64,000 nt of DNA from GCA-002728855 sp036340635 (lineage in GTDB: Bacteria > Bacteroidota > Bacteroidia > Flavobacteriales > Flavobacteriaceae): positions 1-64,000 of the forward strand of contig JAYYYF010000021.1 in NCBI GenBank assembly GCA_036340635.1, given 5' to 3'. Both the position numbers and the translations under genes were made by a program. Shown here piece after piece: positions 18,154-28,515 of this stretch. The notes below the pieces were generated by a model. That model did not search any database, was not told the origin of the DNA, and saw nothing but the letters and a program-made list of their open reading frames with translations. Every line of letters begins with the position of its first letter. Within the stretch, counting starts at the first letter, position 1.

Positions 18154-21100
18154 TTAATTTTTAGTTTTCCTTGTTTCTTTAGCTAAAATTTCAAGAGCAC
18201 GTTTATAATCTGTTGGCATTACTTTAATAAAATTTTTTACTTCTTTAGACCATGAATCAATTATACTTTTTGCTTTTTTACTATTGGTGTATTTAAAATG
18301 ATTTGAAATTGAATTATGTAAGGTTTCTCTATCTTGTTTGTTTAGATCTTCAAGTTCGACCATTTCAAGATTAAATTTATTTTGATCATAATTCTTACCA
18401 TCATTATAAAGATATGCTATTCCTCCGCTCATACCTGCAGCAAAATTTCTTCCAAAATCACCTAGGATTATTGCAATTCCTCCGGTCATATATTCACATC
18501 CATGATCACCTATTCCTTCAACAACAGCAGTAGCACCTGAGTTTCTTACACAAAATCTTTCACCAGCTATACCATTAATATATGTTTCTCCACTTGTAGC
18601 CCCATAAAGAGCTACATTACCAATTATAATATTTTTATTGGCCTCAAAGGTTGATTCTTTCGGGACTTCAACTATTAATTTTCCTCCGGAAAGGCCTTTG
18701 CCAAAATAATCATTACAATTACCTATAACTTTCATTGTAATCCCTTTAGCACAAAAAGCACCAAAGCTTTGTCCTGCGGTGCCGTTAAAAAATATTTTTA
18801 TTGTTTCTTCTGGCAATCCCTTAGACCCATATATTTTAGAGATCTCATTACTTAAAATAGCACCTGTTGATCTATTGGTGTTTCTTATTTTCATATTTAA
18901 AGACCTTGGTGTTTTTTTATAGATTGCATTTTTTAATTCTTTTAATAGTTTAAAATCTAAAACATTTTCTATACCATGGTCTTGACTTTGTGTATTATAA
19001 ATTTCTATTTTCTTTGAAACTTTTGGTTTATAAAGAATTTTTGATAAATCAATTCCTTTTGCTTTAAAATGTTTGATAGCTTTTCTCATATTTAATTTTT
19101 GCGATTGACCAACCATTTCATCAACATTTCTAAAGCCTAATTTTGCCATAATTTCTCTAAGTTCCTCAGCAATAAAATACATGAAGTTTATAACATGTTC
19201 TGGTTTGCCAGAAAAATTCTTGCGTAATTCTGGATCTTGTGTTGCAATACCAACGGGGCATGTATTAAGATGACATGCGCGCATCATGATACATCCTGAG
19301 GCAACAAGTGGAGCGGTTGAGAAACCAAATTCTTCTGCTCCCAACAAACATGCTATAGCAACATCTCTTCCGGTTTTCATTTGCCCATCACATTCTAATA
19401 CAATTCTTGATCTCAAGTCATTTAGGACAAGAGTTTGCTGTGCTTCTGCTATACCAAGTTCCCAAGGCAAACCAGCATGTTTTAAAGATGTAAGAGGAGA
19501 CGCTCCTGTTCCACCGTCATATCCAGAGATCAAGATTACATCTGCTTTTGCTTTAGAAACCCCAGCAGCTATAGTTCCAACTCCAACTTCTGAAACAAGT
19601 TTAACATTTATTCGGGCTTCTCTATTTGCGTTCTTAAGATCAAATATAAGTTGGGCTAAGTCCTCTATTGAATATATGTCATGATGTGGAGGTGGAGAGA
19701 TTAAACCAACATATGGAGTTGAATTTCTAACTGATGCAATATAGTGATCAACTTTTTTACCAGGTAATTGACCTCCTTCTCCAGGTTTAGCTCCCTGGGC
19801 CATTTTAATTTGTATTTCCTTAGCATTTGTCAAAAAATTACTCGAGACCCCAAATCTTCCAGAAGCAACTTGTTTTATAGCGCTATTTCTTGAATCCCCA
19901 TTTTTGTTTTTTATAAATCTTTTTGGATCTTCACCACCCTCTCCTGAATTACTTTTACCACCTAATCTATTCATTGCAATGGCAAGATTTTCATGTGCTT
20001 CAGAACTTAATGAACCCAATGACATTGCTCCAGTTTTAAATCTTTTAACTATTTCAGTCCAGGATTCTACTTCGTCTATTGGGATAGGATTATAATCTTT
20101 AAAATCAAATAAACCTCTTAAGGTCATTAGTTTTTCATTCTGATCATTAATCATTGTGGAATAAACTTTATAAGTTTCATACTTTGATTGTCTAACAGCT
20201 TGTTGAAGTTTGGAAATAGTATGGGGGTTGAATAAATGTTCCTCTCCATTTCTTCTCCATCTATATTCTCCTCCAATTTCTAGAGAGAGCCCGTCAATTA
20301 CCTTTCCATTAAATGTTTTTTTATGTCTTTCAGATATTTCATTTTCAATTTCTTTAAGGCCAATTCCCTCAATACGAGTAGGGGTTTCAGAGAAGTATTC
20401 ATTTATAAAATTTTGATTTAATCCAAGGGCTTCGAATATTTGTGCGCCACGATAGGAGTGAAGAGTAGAAATTCCAATTTTGTTCATTATTTTTACAATT
20501 CCTTTTGCTATTGCTTTGTTAAAATTGTCAATTGCTTTTTCACTACTTAAATTTATCGTATCATTTTTTACTTGCCATTCAATTATTTCATTAACCATAT
20601 AAGGATTGATTGCACTAGCTCCATATCCAAAAAGTAAAGAAAAATGATGAGGTTCTCTTGGTTCAGCAGATTCTATTACAATATCAAATTTTGATCTTTT
20701 TTTAATTTTTTTCAAGCCATGATGCACATGCGAACAAGCTAAAAGAATTGGTAATGGAGCCTTTTTAACAGAGGTTCCTCTGTCAGATAAAATAATTATG
20801 TTAACCCCATTATCTATGGCTTCAGAAATTTTTAAAATTATTTGATCCAATGCTTTTTTTATTCCTCTATATCCATCATTTATATTATAGAGGGCTTTAA
20901 TGGAAGTAGTTTTAAAGTCATCATGATTTATATATTTTATTTTATCCAAATCTTCATTTGAGATAACAGGATTTTTGATAAACATTTTTTTACATTGTTC
21001 TGGACAAATTTTGAAAATATTAAAATCGTTACCAATAGTTAGACTAGTATCTGTTATTATTTCTTCTCTAATTCCATCTAAAGGAGGGTTTGTTACTTGT

Positions 21101-22656
21101 GCAAAAAGTTGTTTGAAATAATTGTACATGAGTTGTGGGCGATTTGAGAGAACAGCAAGAGGTGTATCGGTCCCCATAGCTCCAATTGATTCTTTAGCTT
21201 CAATTGCCATAGGGGTAATAATAGTTTTTAAATCTTCTTGGGTATAACCGAAAAGTCTTAGGCGAGTCTCAAAAGGCTCCTTTTCTGTAGGAGTAATATT
21301 TCCTGTATAATTTATGTTTTTTAGGGGTAACAAATTTTTGTTTAACCATTTTTTGTATGGATACTTTTTTACAATTTCCATTTTAATTTCTTCATCTTCA
21401 ATAATTCTTCCTTCATCCATATTTACTAGAAACATCTTGCCAGGTTCCAATCGACCGTGTTTTAATATATTATTGGGTTTAAGATCAAGAACACCTGTTT
21501 CAGATGACATTATAACATATCCGTCTTTTGTAACGGAATATCTTGATGGTCTTAAACCATTTCTATCAAGGAGGGCTCCCAAAAACTTTCCATCTGTGAA
21601 AGGAATAGAAGCTGGACCATCCCAGGGCTCCATAATACAAGAATTATATTTATAAAAGAACTTTTTATCTTCATTCATAAAAAAATGTTTTTCCCATGCT
21701 TCAGGAACTAACATCATCATTACTTCAGGAAGTGATCGCCCCGTTAAAAGAAGAAATTCAACTACCATGTCCATTGAAGCCGAGTCAGATTTATTTGGAA
21801 TTATAACCGGTGAAATTTTGGTTATATTTTTGCCAAACAATTTACTCTTAAAAATCTCTTCTCTAGTTTTCATTCGACTTAAATTACCACGGAAGGTGTT
21901 TATCTCTCCGTTATGACACATATGTCTAAAAGGTTGTGCTAAATCCCATGTTGGGAATGTATTGGTAGAGAATCTTTGGTGAACCAAAGCCAATTTAGTG
22001 ACAAGATTTGAATCATTCAAGTCAATAAAATATTTTCCAATATCCTGTGGAGTTAGTAAACCTTTATATATTATAGTTCTTAAAGATAGACTGGGGAAGT
22101 AGTAATAATCTTTTTGAGAGATTTTTGATTTTCTAATTAAATTTTCTGATGTTTTTCTTGCAATGTATAATTTAACATTGAATTCCGTTTCAGAAATTTT
22201 TTTTTCTCCTTTACCAATGAAAACTTGTCTAATATTGGGTTCTGTTTTTGAAGCAATTTTACCTAGAACTTTTTTATCCACAGGTACTTTTCTCCAGCCT
22301 AATATGTTAAGTCCTTGTCTTGATATTTCTTTTTCAAAAGATTTAATACATTTTTCTCTTTCGTTTTTTTTAGCTGGAAGAAAGGTCATACCTACGGCAT
22401 ATTCATTTATTTCTGGTATTTTAAAATCACATTTTTTTATAAAAAAATTGTGAGGTATTTCGATTAGGATACCAGCTCCATCCCCTGTTTTTCCATCAGA
22501 ACTTACTGCACCTCTATGTTCAAGTTTACAAAGAATGTCAAGAGCTTTATGTATAATGTCATTTGTTTTTTTCCCTTTAAGACTACAAATAAAACCTGCC
22601 CCACAATTATCATGTTCAAATTTAGGTGAGTAGAGCCCTTGTCCCTTTGGCAACAT
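18154..22656 (-). CDS. gltB: glutamate synthase (NADPH) large subunit
   Basis: Makes two glutamates from glutamine and 2-oxoglutarate, the main route for ammonia assimilation together with glutamine synthetase. Domain order: N-terminal class II glutamine amidotransferase whose nucleophile is Cys18 in DNCGAGF (exposed after removal of a short propeptide); central domain; FMN-binding synthase domain (PGEGGQLPGKKV, ISGYDGGTGASPLTSLKH); 3Fe-4S cysteines in CIMMRACHLNTCPVG; and the C-terminal GXGXG beta-helix (GNVALYGATSGE, GGIAIILGDFGRNFAAGMSGG). 1500 residues, full length. A -7-like TAAAATTTG sits right before the ATG. Confidence 0.97.
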   Translation of the reverse strand: MLPKGQGLYSPKFEHDNCGAGFICSLKGKKTNDIIHKALDILCKLEHRGAVSSDGKTGDGAGILIEIPHNFFIKKCDFKIPEINEYAVGMTFLPAKKNEREKCIKSFEKEISRQGLNILGWRKVPVDKKVLGKIASKTEPNIRQVFIGKGEKKISETEFNVKLYIARKTSENLIRKSKISQKDYYYFPSLSLRTIIYKGLLTPQDIGKYFIDLNDSNLVTKLALVHQRFSTNTFPTWDLAQPFRHMCHNGEINTFRGNLSRMKTREEIFKSKLFGKNITKISPVIIPNKSDSASMDMVVEFLLLTGRSLPEVMMMLVPEAWEKHFFMNEDKKFFYKYNSCIMEPWDGPASIPFTDGKFLGALLDRNGLRPSRYSVTKDGYVIMSSETGVLDLKPNNILKHGRLEPGKMFLVNMDEGRIIEDEEIKMEIVKKYPYKKWLNKNLLPLKNINYTGNITPTEKEPFETRLRLFGYTQEDLKTIITPMAIEAKESIGAMGTDTPLAVLSNRPQLMYNYFKQLFAQVTNPPLDGIREEIITDTSLTIGNDFNIFKICPEQCKKMFIKNPVISNEDLDKIKYINHDDFKTTSIKALYNINDGYRGIKKALDQIILKISEAIDNGVNIIILSDRGTSVKKAPLPILLACSHVHHGLKKIKKRSKFDIVIESAEPREPHHFSLLFGYGASAINPYMVNEIIEWQVKNDTINLSSEKAIDNFNKAIAKGIVKIMNKIGISTLHSYRGAQIFEALGLNQNFINEYFSETPTRIEGIGLKEIENEISERHKKTFNGKVIDGLSLEIGGEYRWRRNGEEHLFNPHTISKLQQAVRQSKYETYKVYSTMINDQNEKLMTLRGLFDFKDYNPIPIDEVESWTEIVKRFKTGAMSLGSLSSEAHENLAIAMNRLGGKSNSGEGGEDPKRFIKNKNGDSRNSAIKQVASGRFGVSSNFLTNAKEIQIKMAQGAKPGEGGQLPGKKVDHYIASVRNSTPYVGLISPPPHHDIYSIEDLAQLIFDLKNANREARINVKLVSEVGVGTIAAGVSKAKADVILISGYDGGTGASPLTSLKHAGLPWELGIAEAQQTLVLNDLRSRIVLECDGQMKTGRDVAIACLLGAEEFGFSTAPLVASGCIMMRACHLNTCPVGIATQDPELRKNFSGKPEHVINFMYFIAEELREIMAKLGFRNVDEMVGQSQKLNMRKAIKHFKAKGIDLSKILYKPKVSKKIEIYNTQSQDHGIENVLDFKLLKELKNAIYKKTPRSLNMKIRNTNRSTGAILSNEISKIYGSKGLPEETIKIFFNGTAGQSFGAFCAKGITMKVIGNCNDYFGKGLSGGKLIVEVPKESTFEANKNIIIGNVALYGATSGETYINGIAGERFCVRNSGATAVVEGIGDHGCEYMTGGIAIILGDFGRNFAAGMSGGIAYLYNDGKNYDQNKFNLEMVELEDLNKQDRETLHNSISNHFKYTNSKKAKSIIDSWSKEVKNFIKVMPTDYKRALEILAKETRKTKN

Positions 22657-22846
22657 AGATCAAATTTTAGCGAATTACAAAAATAAATTTTATAGGATAT
22701 AAACTGTAATATTATATTACAAATAGACAATAATTGTCAAATATGAATTTTTAGGCTTATATATTTAGAAATAATTAATTTATTCAGGGTTTTGTTATTA
22801 TTTCATAAAGAATAAGTTGTAATATTATTTCTCTAATAATTTAGAA

Positions 22847-23920
22847 TTGTTGTCAAACCAAATTTATAGCGTTATTGGAGTTATGTCTGGAACTTCTCTA
22901 GATGGAATAGATATGGTATATGTCAGGTTTTCAAAAAAGAAATCTTGGGAATATGAAATTCTCTATGCTGAAACTTTTGCTTATGATAACTTTTGGAGAA
23001 CTAAATTGGAATCCGCTCAAAATTTAAAAAAGAATGAGCTTAAAACTTTAGATGAGGATTACACAAAATTTTTAGCATCTAAGATTAAAAAATTTATAAA
23101 TGAAAAGTCAATAAATGAAATTGATTTTATAGGATCACATGGGCATACTATTTTTCATGAACCTTCTAAGGGTTATACATTTCAAATTGGTAATGATAAT
23201 AAATTAGCCTACTATCTTAATCGAAGTATTATTTGTGATTTTAGAACTGGTGATGTTATGCTTGGTGGACAAGGAGCTCCATTTGTACCAATTGGAGATT
23301 TATTGCTTTTTAAAGATCATGACATTTGTTTGAATCTAGGAGGTTTTGCAAATATTTCAATTAAATCAAAAAATAAAATAATTGCATATGACATATGTGC
23401 TGTAAACACTGTTTTTAATTTTCTTTCGAAAAAAATTAAACTAGATTACGATGATAAAGGGTCAAATGCTAGAAAAGGTAAATTGATTAAAGACTTATAT
23501 AATAAGCTTGAAGATTTGAAATATTATGGTTACGTTCCTCCAAAATCTTTGGGTATTGAATGGGTAAAGGCAAAAGTGTTTCCACTATTTGAAAATTTTT
23601 CCAGGCATCCTGTTACTGACTTAATGCATACTTATTCTCTTCATGTTTCAAAAGAAATCGCAAAAAATTTAAATCAATGTACTTCTGCTATGGTTACAGG
23701 AGGAGGAGCTTATAATTCTTTTCTTATAGAAAGAATTAAAAAGCATACAAACACCAAATTATTTTTACCAGGAAAATTACTAATAGATTATAAGGAAGCC
23801 CTAATTTTTGCATTTTTGGCAGTATTGAAATTCAGGAATGAAGTAAATTGTTTAAAAACAGTGACCGGGGCTAAAAGAGATCATTCTTCAGGAAGAATAT
23901 TTAATCCTAAAATATTATAA
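22847..23920 (+). CDS. anmK: anhydro-N-acetylmuramic acid kinase
   Basis: Phosphorylates and opens 1,6-anhydro-MurNAc during cell-wall recycling, giving MurNAc-6-phosphate. Family signatures: GVMSGTSLDGIDMVYV near the N-terminus, FIGSHGHTIFHEP, CDFRTGDVMLGGQGAPFVPIGD, and VTGGGAYNSFLIERI in the second lobe. 357 residues, normal length. There is no ATG near the conserved N-terminus; the start is TTG 22847 or the adjacent TTG 22850. The first of these overlaps a weak -7-like TAGAATTG, so 22850 may be the real one. It would work downstream of the wall hydrolases in this window. Confidence 0.93.
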   Translation: MLSNQIYSVIGVMSGTSLDGIDMVYVRFSKKKSWEYEILYAETFAYDNFWRTKLESAQNLKKNELKTLDEDYTKFLASKIKKFINEKSINEIDFIGSHGHTIFHEPSKGYTFQIGNDNKLAYYLNRSIICDFRTGDVMLGGQGAPFVPIGDLLLFKDHDICLNLGGFANISIKSKNKIIAYDICAVNTVFNFLSKKIKLDYDDKGSNARKGKLIKDLYNKLEDLKYYGYVPPKSLGIEWVKAKVFPLFENFSRHPVTDLMHTYSLHVSKEIAKNLNQCTSAMVTGGGAYNSFLIERIKKHTNTKLFLPGKLLIDYKEALIFAFLAVLKFRNEVNCLKTVTGAKRDHSSGRIFNPKIL

Positions 23921-23954
23921 ATTTTTATTATATTTTGGCAATTAAATTTTAAAA

Positions 23955-25286
23955 ATGGAACTAGTATTATTATCAATTTTTGCCATTGGATATCTCCTCA
24001 TTACCCTTGAACATACTCTAAAAGTTGACAAGCTGATTCCTGCTCTTGCAATGATGGCTTTACTTTGGGCATTAATTTCAATGTTTCATTTACCTGTTTT
24101 CGATGTTAACACAGCTTTAAAAGAATTGGAACCTACACATATTGATGAAATTTTATTGCATCATCTTGGAAAAACAGCAGAAATTTTAATCTTTTTATTA
24201 GGAGCTATGACAATAGTTGAAATAATAGATTATTTCAATGGGTTTTTTACAATAAAGAGTTTTATTAGAACAAAAAGTAAAAAAGGCTTATTATATATTT
24301 TTGCAGTTCTTGCTTTTATTTTGTCAGCAATTATCGACAATCTGACTGCAACAATCGTTTTGATTACCATATTACAAAAGGTTGTAAAAGATCGGACTAC
24401 AAGACTTTGGTTTGCTGGTTTGATTGTTATTTGTGCTAATGCTGGAGGTGCCTGGTCACCTATAGGAGATGTTACAACAACTATGCTATGGATTGGTAAA
24501 AAAGTTTCTACAGTAAAATTAATTTCATATCTATTAATTCCTTCAATTGTTTGCGCTCTTATCCCTGTTATTACAGCAACATTTTTACCTGCTTTTAAAG
24601 GTCAAATTTCTAATCATAAAACTGACAGCAATGAAAATGTTCCTGATAAAAGGGGTGCTATAATGTTATATTTAGGACTTTCTGCAATTGTTTTTGTTCC
24701 TGTTTTTAAGGTAGTTACTAATTTGCCTCCATATGTTGGAATGATGTTATCTTTAGCTGTTGTGGCAACTTTTGCTGAAATCTTAAGTAAGGCAAAAATA
24801 AATATAACTTCTATTGATGCAGTTCATGAAGAACATTCAAGTCACAGTCCAGTTCATAAATCACTTTCTAAGATTGAACTACCTAGCATTCTATTTTTTC
24901 TTGGTATTCTAATGGCAGTTGCTGCATTGGAATCACTTGGTATGTTATTTGAGTTTGCTGGTTCACTGAACAATACAATTCCTAATCAAGATATAGTTGT
25001 AATACTTTTAGGAATTGGTTCTGCAGTAATTGATAACGTTCCTTTGGTGGCAGCAAGTATGGGAATGTTTTCAGAATTGATTGATAATCCCTTGTGGCAC
25101 TTTATAGCATTTTCTGCTGGAACAGGGGGGAGTATGCTAATTATTGGATCTGCTGCTGGAGTTGTTGCAATGGGAATGGAAAGAATTGATTTTTTCTGGT
25201 ATTTGAAAAAAATTACTTGGCTTGCAGCAATTGGTTTTTTAGGAGGTTCTTTTACATTCATCTTGATAAGAAACTTTTTTTTGTGA
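23955..25286 (+). CDS. nhaD: Na+/H+ antiporter NhaD
   Basis: An inner-membrane antiporter of 443 residues with about twelve hydrophobic helices, exchanging Na+ or Li+ for protons. Features matching NhaD and the ion transporter superfamily: AILSAIIDNLTATIVLITIL and its pseudo-repeat near the end, GIGSAVIDNVPLVAASMGMF, each with the conserved Asp-Asn in a membrane hairpin; also ANAGGAWSPIGDVTTTMLW and GTGGSMLIIGSAAGVVAMG. A His-rich loop (HEEHSSHSPVHK, about residues 291-302) lies between helices. Lies 34 bases after anmK and 53 bases before the ExbB-like gene. Confidence 0.93.
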   Translation: MELVLLSIFAIGYLLITLEHTLKVDKLIPALAMMALLWALISMFHLPVFDVNTALKELEPTHIDEILLHHLGKTAEILIFLLGAMTIVEIIDYFNGFFTIKSFIRTKSKKGLLYIFAVLAFILSAIIDNLTATIVLITILQKVVKDRTTRLWFAGLIVICANAGGAWSPIGDVTTTMLWIGKKVSTVKLISYLLIPSIVCALIPVITATFLPAFKGQISNHKTDSNENVPDKRGAIMLYLGLSAIVFVPVFKVVTNLPPYVGMMLSLAVVATFAEILSKAKINITSIDAVHEEHSSHSPVHKSLSKIELPSILFFLGILMAVAALESLGMLFEFAGSLNNTIPNQDIVVILLGIGSAVIDNVPLVAASMGMFSELIDNPLWHFIAFSAGTGGSMLIIGSAAGVVAMGMERIDFFWYLKKITWLAAIGFLGGSFTFILIRNFFL

Positions 25287-25339
25287 AACAAAATTTTTAA
25301 ACTAAAATTCCGTTTAAATATTAAACCAATTATTTAAAA

Positions 25340-26011
25340 ATGCATTTAATTTTTCAGGAGTCTCCAATACAAACAAAGAAATCCATCTCTTTAATTGAAC
25401 TAATTATGAGTGGAGGATTGGGTGGTCAACTTATAATAGGAGTTTTATTTATATTATTGTTGGTCGTGATATACATATATTTTGAAAGACTTTTTGCTAT
25501 AAAATCTGCTTCTAAACTAAGTGTTAATTTCATGAATCAAATTAGAACATATGTTTTGAATGACAAGATAGATGGAGCACTTAATTTATGTTTAAAAGAA
25601 GATAAGCCCGTTGCAAGGTTAATTTCTAAGGGGATTTCAAGGATTGGAAGACCCTTGGAAGATATAAATACTGCAATTGAGAACGCAGGTAGAATAGAAG
25701 TTTATAAACTTGAAAAAAATGTAAGTGTTTTGGCTACTATCTCTGGAGCAGCACCAATGATAGGATTTTTAGGCACTGTAATTGGAATGATTATTTCCAT
25801 CTTTGAAATTTCTAACGCAGGAGGAAATATTGACATGCAATTACTTTCAAGTGGTCTTTATACGGCAATGACAACCACTGTGGCAGGTTTAATTGTTGGA
25901 ATCTTTGGTTACATCACTTATAATCACTTGGTTGTAAAAACTAACAAGATTGTACATCAAATGGAAGCTAATACATTAGATTTTTTTGATTTATTAAATG
26001 AGCCTGCTTAA
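25340..26011 (+). CDS. exbB: MotA/TolQ/ExbB proton channel protein
   Basis: Inner-membrane motor subunit (223 residues) that, with ExbD, uses ion flow to drive the TonB-like protein two genes on. Three membrane segments: about 32-52 (LIIGVLFILLLVVIYIYF), about 125-150 (ATISGAAPMIGFLGTVIGMI) and about 170-195 (GLYTAMTTTVAGLIVGIFGY). The last two carry the conserved GTVxGM and TTxxGLxVGI patterns of the ExbB family. It could equally be called TolQ; the following TonB-like gene favours ExbB. The stop and the exbD start are directly adjacent (TAA/ATG). Confidence 0.88.
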   Translation: MHLIFQESPIQTKKSISLIELIMSGGLGGQLIIGVLFILLLVVIYIYFERLFAIKSASKLSVNFMNQIRTYVLNDKIDGALNLCLKEDKPVARLISKGISRIGRPLEDINTAIENAGRIEVYKLEKNVSVLATISGAAPMIGFLGTVIGMIISIFEISNAGGNIDMQLLSSGLYTAMTTTVAGLIVGIFGYITYNHLVVKTNKIVHQMEANTLDFFDLLNEPA

Positions 26012-26407
26012 ATGAACTTAAAAGGGAGAAACAAGATTAGTCCAGAATTTAGCATGTCTTCAATGACTGATATTGTTTTTTTACTTTTGATTTTTTTTAT
26101 GATAGCTTCAACCTTAGCTAAGCAATTAGACACGATTGATGTTAAATTACCTAAGGCAAAAGGGAAAACAGAAAACAGGAATACTGTTTATGTAACAGTA
26201 GATAATAAATCACATTTTTATATAAATTCTAAACGTGTTTCAAAAACTAATATTAGGAGTGAACTTTTAAAAGAACTTAACAAATTATCTTTCAAATCAA
26301 TAGTTTTAAGAGCAGAGCAAAAAGTTCCTATCGATGAGGTTATATACGTTATGGATTTGGCAAATAAAAATGGAGTGAAAGTAGTTCTAGCTGTTGACTC
26401 AAAATGA
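26012..26407 (+). CDS. exbD: ExbD/TolR-family biopolymer transport protein
   Basis: 131 residues: short cytoplasmic N-terminus, one membrane helix (about 19-38) with the essential aspartate D20 in SMTDIVFLLLIFFM, and a periplasmic domain with ADQKVP-like ILRAEQKVPIDEVIYVMDLA, which is typical of ExbD/TolR. Partner of the preceding ExbB. It overlaps the next gene by four bases (ATGA), a sign of translational coupling. Confidence 0.92.
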   Translation: MNLKGRNKISPEFSMSSMTDIVFLLLIFFMIASTLAKQLDTIDVKLPKAKGKTENRNTVYVTVDNKSHFYINSKRVSKTNIRSELLKELNKLSFKSIVLRAEQKVPIDEVIYVMDLANKNGVKVVLAVDSK

Positions 26408-27201
26408 AATTTTTAAATACATCTCATAAAAAGAAATCAGCAATTATAACTTTTTTTTCAGGGTTGGCATTGCTTTTTCTATTTTTTGTTTTCGGGCTTC
26501 AATACCTCGACCCCCCCATAAGTTATGGAATGGAAGTTAGTTTTGGTATTTCTAATGAAGGAGATTCTGATCGAAAAGAGCAAAACAGTCAATATATTGA
26601 TAAAGATGAATTGATTGAAAAAAAACTAGTTCAAAATGAATCTGGGTTATCCAATTCTACAGATGTTGTAGTTCAAGAAAAAAGTAATGTTTCAATCAAT
26701 AAAAAGTTTCAAAAAAAGAATAAAACTTTGTCTAATAAAGAAGAAATAGAGAAGAAAAAACAAAACCCGGAGATAGAAAGTAGTACTAAAAATGTATTAT
26801 CAAATTTAGTTAATCAAAAAGAAAAAAAGGTAAAAGTCAATCTTTTGAAAGAAGATGATAAAGGGAATAACGATGCGAATCCATATATGAATACGTATCT
26901 TGACATTAAAGGAATTAAAGATATTGAAAATGGATATGGTTTAAGTGGAAGAAATCTTAAGTCAAATGGCAAAGTTATTCAAGAATGTAATGAAGAAGGG
27001 GTTGTTGTGGTAAGAATCATTGTTGATCCCCAAGGGAAAGTTATTGAAGCAAACCCTGGTGTTAAAGGAAGTACAAATATTCACCCATGTCTTCTCAAAC
27101 CGGCTATTGAAACAGCTTTTCTACATGAATGGCATCCAGATGAAAAAGCACCTTCAAAACAAATTGGTTTTGTAGTCATTAATTTTAAACTTAGAAAGTA
27201 G
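26404..27201 (+). CDS. TonB-like energy transducer
   Basis: 265 residues with one N-terminal membrane anchor (about 12-35, KSAIITFFSGLALLFLFFVF), a long charged Lys/Glu/Asn-rich linker (about 50-160) that would span the periplasm, and a C-terminal TonB-C-like region: GVVVVRIIVDPQGKVIEANPG, then HPCLLKPAIETAFLHEW and IGFVVINFKLR. The linker is Lys/Glu-rich rather than Pro/Lys-rich as in E. coli TonB, which is usual in Bacteroidota. It should couple the ExbBD motor to TonB-dependent outer-membrane receptors, none of which lies in this window. Confidence 0.85.
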   Translation: MKFLNTSHKKKSAIITFFSGLALLFLFFVFGLQYLDPPISYGMEVSFGISNEGDSDRKEQNSQYIDKDELIEKKLVQNESGLSNSTDVVVQEKSNVSINKKFQKKNKTLSNKEEIEKKKQNPEIESSTKNVLSNLVNQKEKKVKVNLLKEDDKGNNDANPYMNTYLDIKGIKDIENGYGLSGRNLKSNGKVIQECNEEGVVVVRIIVDPQGKVIEANPGVKGSTNIHPCLLKPAIETAFLHEWHPDEKAPSKQIGFVVINFKLRK

Positions 27202-27204
27202 TTT

Positions 27205-28419
27205 TTGAGAAGTTACGGTCAGACTATATCTTGGATGTTTTCAAATCTTCCTGTTTATCAAAATATAGGAGGTGTTGCATATCGTCCAGATTTATCCAAG
27301 ATGAATCAATTATTAATTTATCTAGGAGAACCCCAGAAAAAATTTAAGTCAATTCACATTGGGGGAACAAATGGGAAAGGATCTACCGCACATATGCTAT
27401 CTTCAATAATTCAAGAAGCAGGTTATAATGTTGGCTTATATACTTCTCCTCATATAAAAGATTTTAGAGAAAGAATTTGTATAAATAAGAAGCTTATTGA
27501 GAAAGGTTATATTACTAATTTTATTTTTGAACACAAAAGTTATTTTGAATCGAATAGGTTTTCTTTTTTTGAAATGACTGTAGCCCTAGCTTTCAGTTAT
27601 TTTGCTTATAAACAAGTTGACTTGGCCGTTATAGAAGTTGGAATGGGAGGAAGGTTAGATGCTACAAATATATTGGAACCAGAAATTTCAATAATTACCA
27701 ATATAGGTTTAGATCATACAAAATTTCTTGGAAATAATTTAGCCGATATTGCATTAGAAAAAGCAGGAATTATTAAAAAAGGAACTCCTGTTGTTATTGG
27801 TGAAACCCAGAAAGAAACAAGATTAGTTTTTGAAAAAAAAGCTTTGGAAATGTCTGCTCCAATTATATTTTCTGATGCACAAAAAAAAGAGATTTATAAT
27901 TCTGATTTAAATGGAATTGCTCAACAAAAAAACATTAAGACTGTAGTCAACTCATTAAAACTTTTAAAAGATTTTAGAATTTCAAAAGAGAACATAAAGG
28001 AGGGGTTGTTAAGAGTGGTAAAAAACACTTCACTTAAAGGGCGATGGCAAGTAATTAATTGTAGTCCTTTTATAATTTTAGATATAGCGCATAATGTTGA
28101 GGCGATTACATATGTTACTAAACAACTTTCAGATCTCCCAAGAGAAGAGCTTCACCTAGTTCTTGGCTTTGTAGGGGACAAATCTGTCTATGATATTTTG
28201 AAGTTATTTCCCTCTGATTCTAAATTTTATTTTTCTTCTCCAAAGCTTGATAGAGCTTTTCCACTTGATCAACTAGAAGGAGTTGCCAATGAATTAAAAT
28301 TAAATTTTAATCTTTATTCATCTGTTTCAAAAGCCTTTCAATCCGCCAAAGAAAAATCTAGAAAAAAAGATATAATTTTTGTTGGTGGGAGTACATTTGT
28401 TCTTTCTGAGATTTTATAA
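27205..28419 (+). CDS. folC: bifunctional folylpolyglutamate synthase/dihydrofolate synthase
   Basis: Adds glutamate to dihydropteroate and folates. P-loop GGTNGKGSTAHMLSSI (about 52), the Mur-ligase-like signature VEVGMGGRLDATNIL and LGLDH-equivalent NIGLDHTKFLG, then GIIKKGTPVVIGE. The C-terminal domain has the expected ILDIAHNVEAI. 404 residues. Start is TTG 27205, giving MRSYGQTISWMFSNLPVYQNIGG (written here in part); this matches the family N-terminus, so the TTG is well supported. It follows the TonB gene by three bases and is probably cotranscribed. FolA and ThyA, its pathway partners, are near 59-61 kb. Confidence 0.95.
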   Translation: MRSYGQTISWMFSNLPVYQNIGGVAYRPDLSKMNQLLIYLGEPQKKFKSIHIGGTNGKGSTAHMLSSIIQEAGYNVGLYTSPHIKDFRERICINKKLIEKGYITNFIFEHKSYFESNRFSFFEMTVALAFSYFAYKQVDLAVIEVGMGGRLDATNILEPEISIITNIGLDHTKFLGNNLADIALEKAGIIKKGTPVVIGETQKETRLVFEKKALEMSAPIIFSDAQKKEIYNSDLNGIAQQKNIKTVVNSLKLLKDFRISKENIKEGLLRVVKNTSLKGRWQVINCSPFIILDIAHNVEAITYVTKQLSDLPREELHLVLGFVGDKSVYDILKLFPSDSKFYFSSPKLDRAFPLDQLEGVANELKLNFNLYSSVSKAFQSAKEKSRKKDIIFVGGSTFVLSEIL

Positions 28420-28435
28420 TTTTTTCAGAAAAAAG

Positions 28436-28507
28436 TTGCTCCGGCAGGAATCGAACCTGCATCTAAAGTTTAGGAAACTTTTGTTCTATCCGTTGAACTA
28501 CGGAGCA
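28436..28507 (-). tRNA. tRNA-Arg (anticodon CCT)
   Basis: Cloverleaf on the reverse strand: acceptor TGCTCCG with CGGAGCA, D arm GTTC/GAAC, anticodon stem AAAGT/ACTTT around the loop TTCCTAA (anticodon CCT, reads AGG), T arm GCAGG/CCTGC with loop TTCGATT. Position 1 is T paired to A, somewhat unusual but consistent. CCA is not encoded. Convergent with folC. Confidence 0.92.
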
Positions 28508-28515
28508 GATATTTT

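Noticed and set aside
24986..25291. Reverse frame of 101 codons at the end of nhaD
   Set aside because: Antisense shadow of conserved membrane helices of nhaD.
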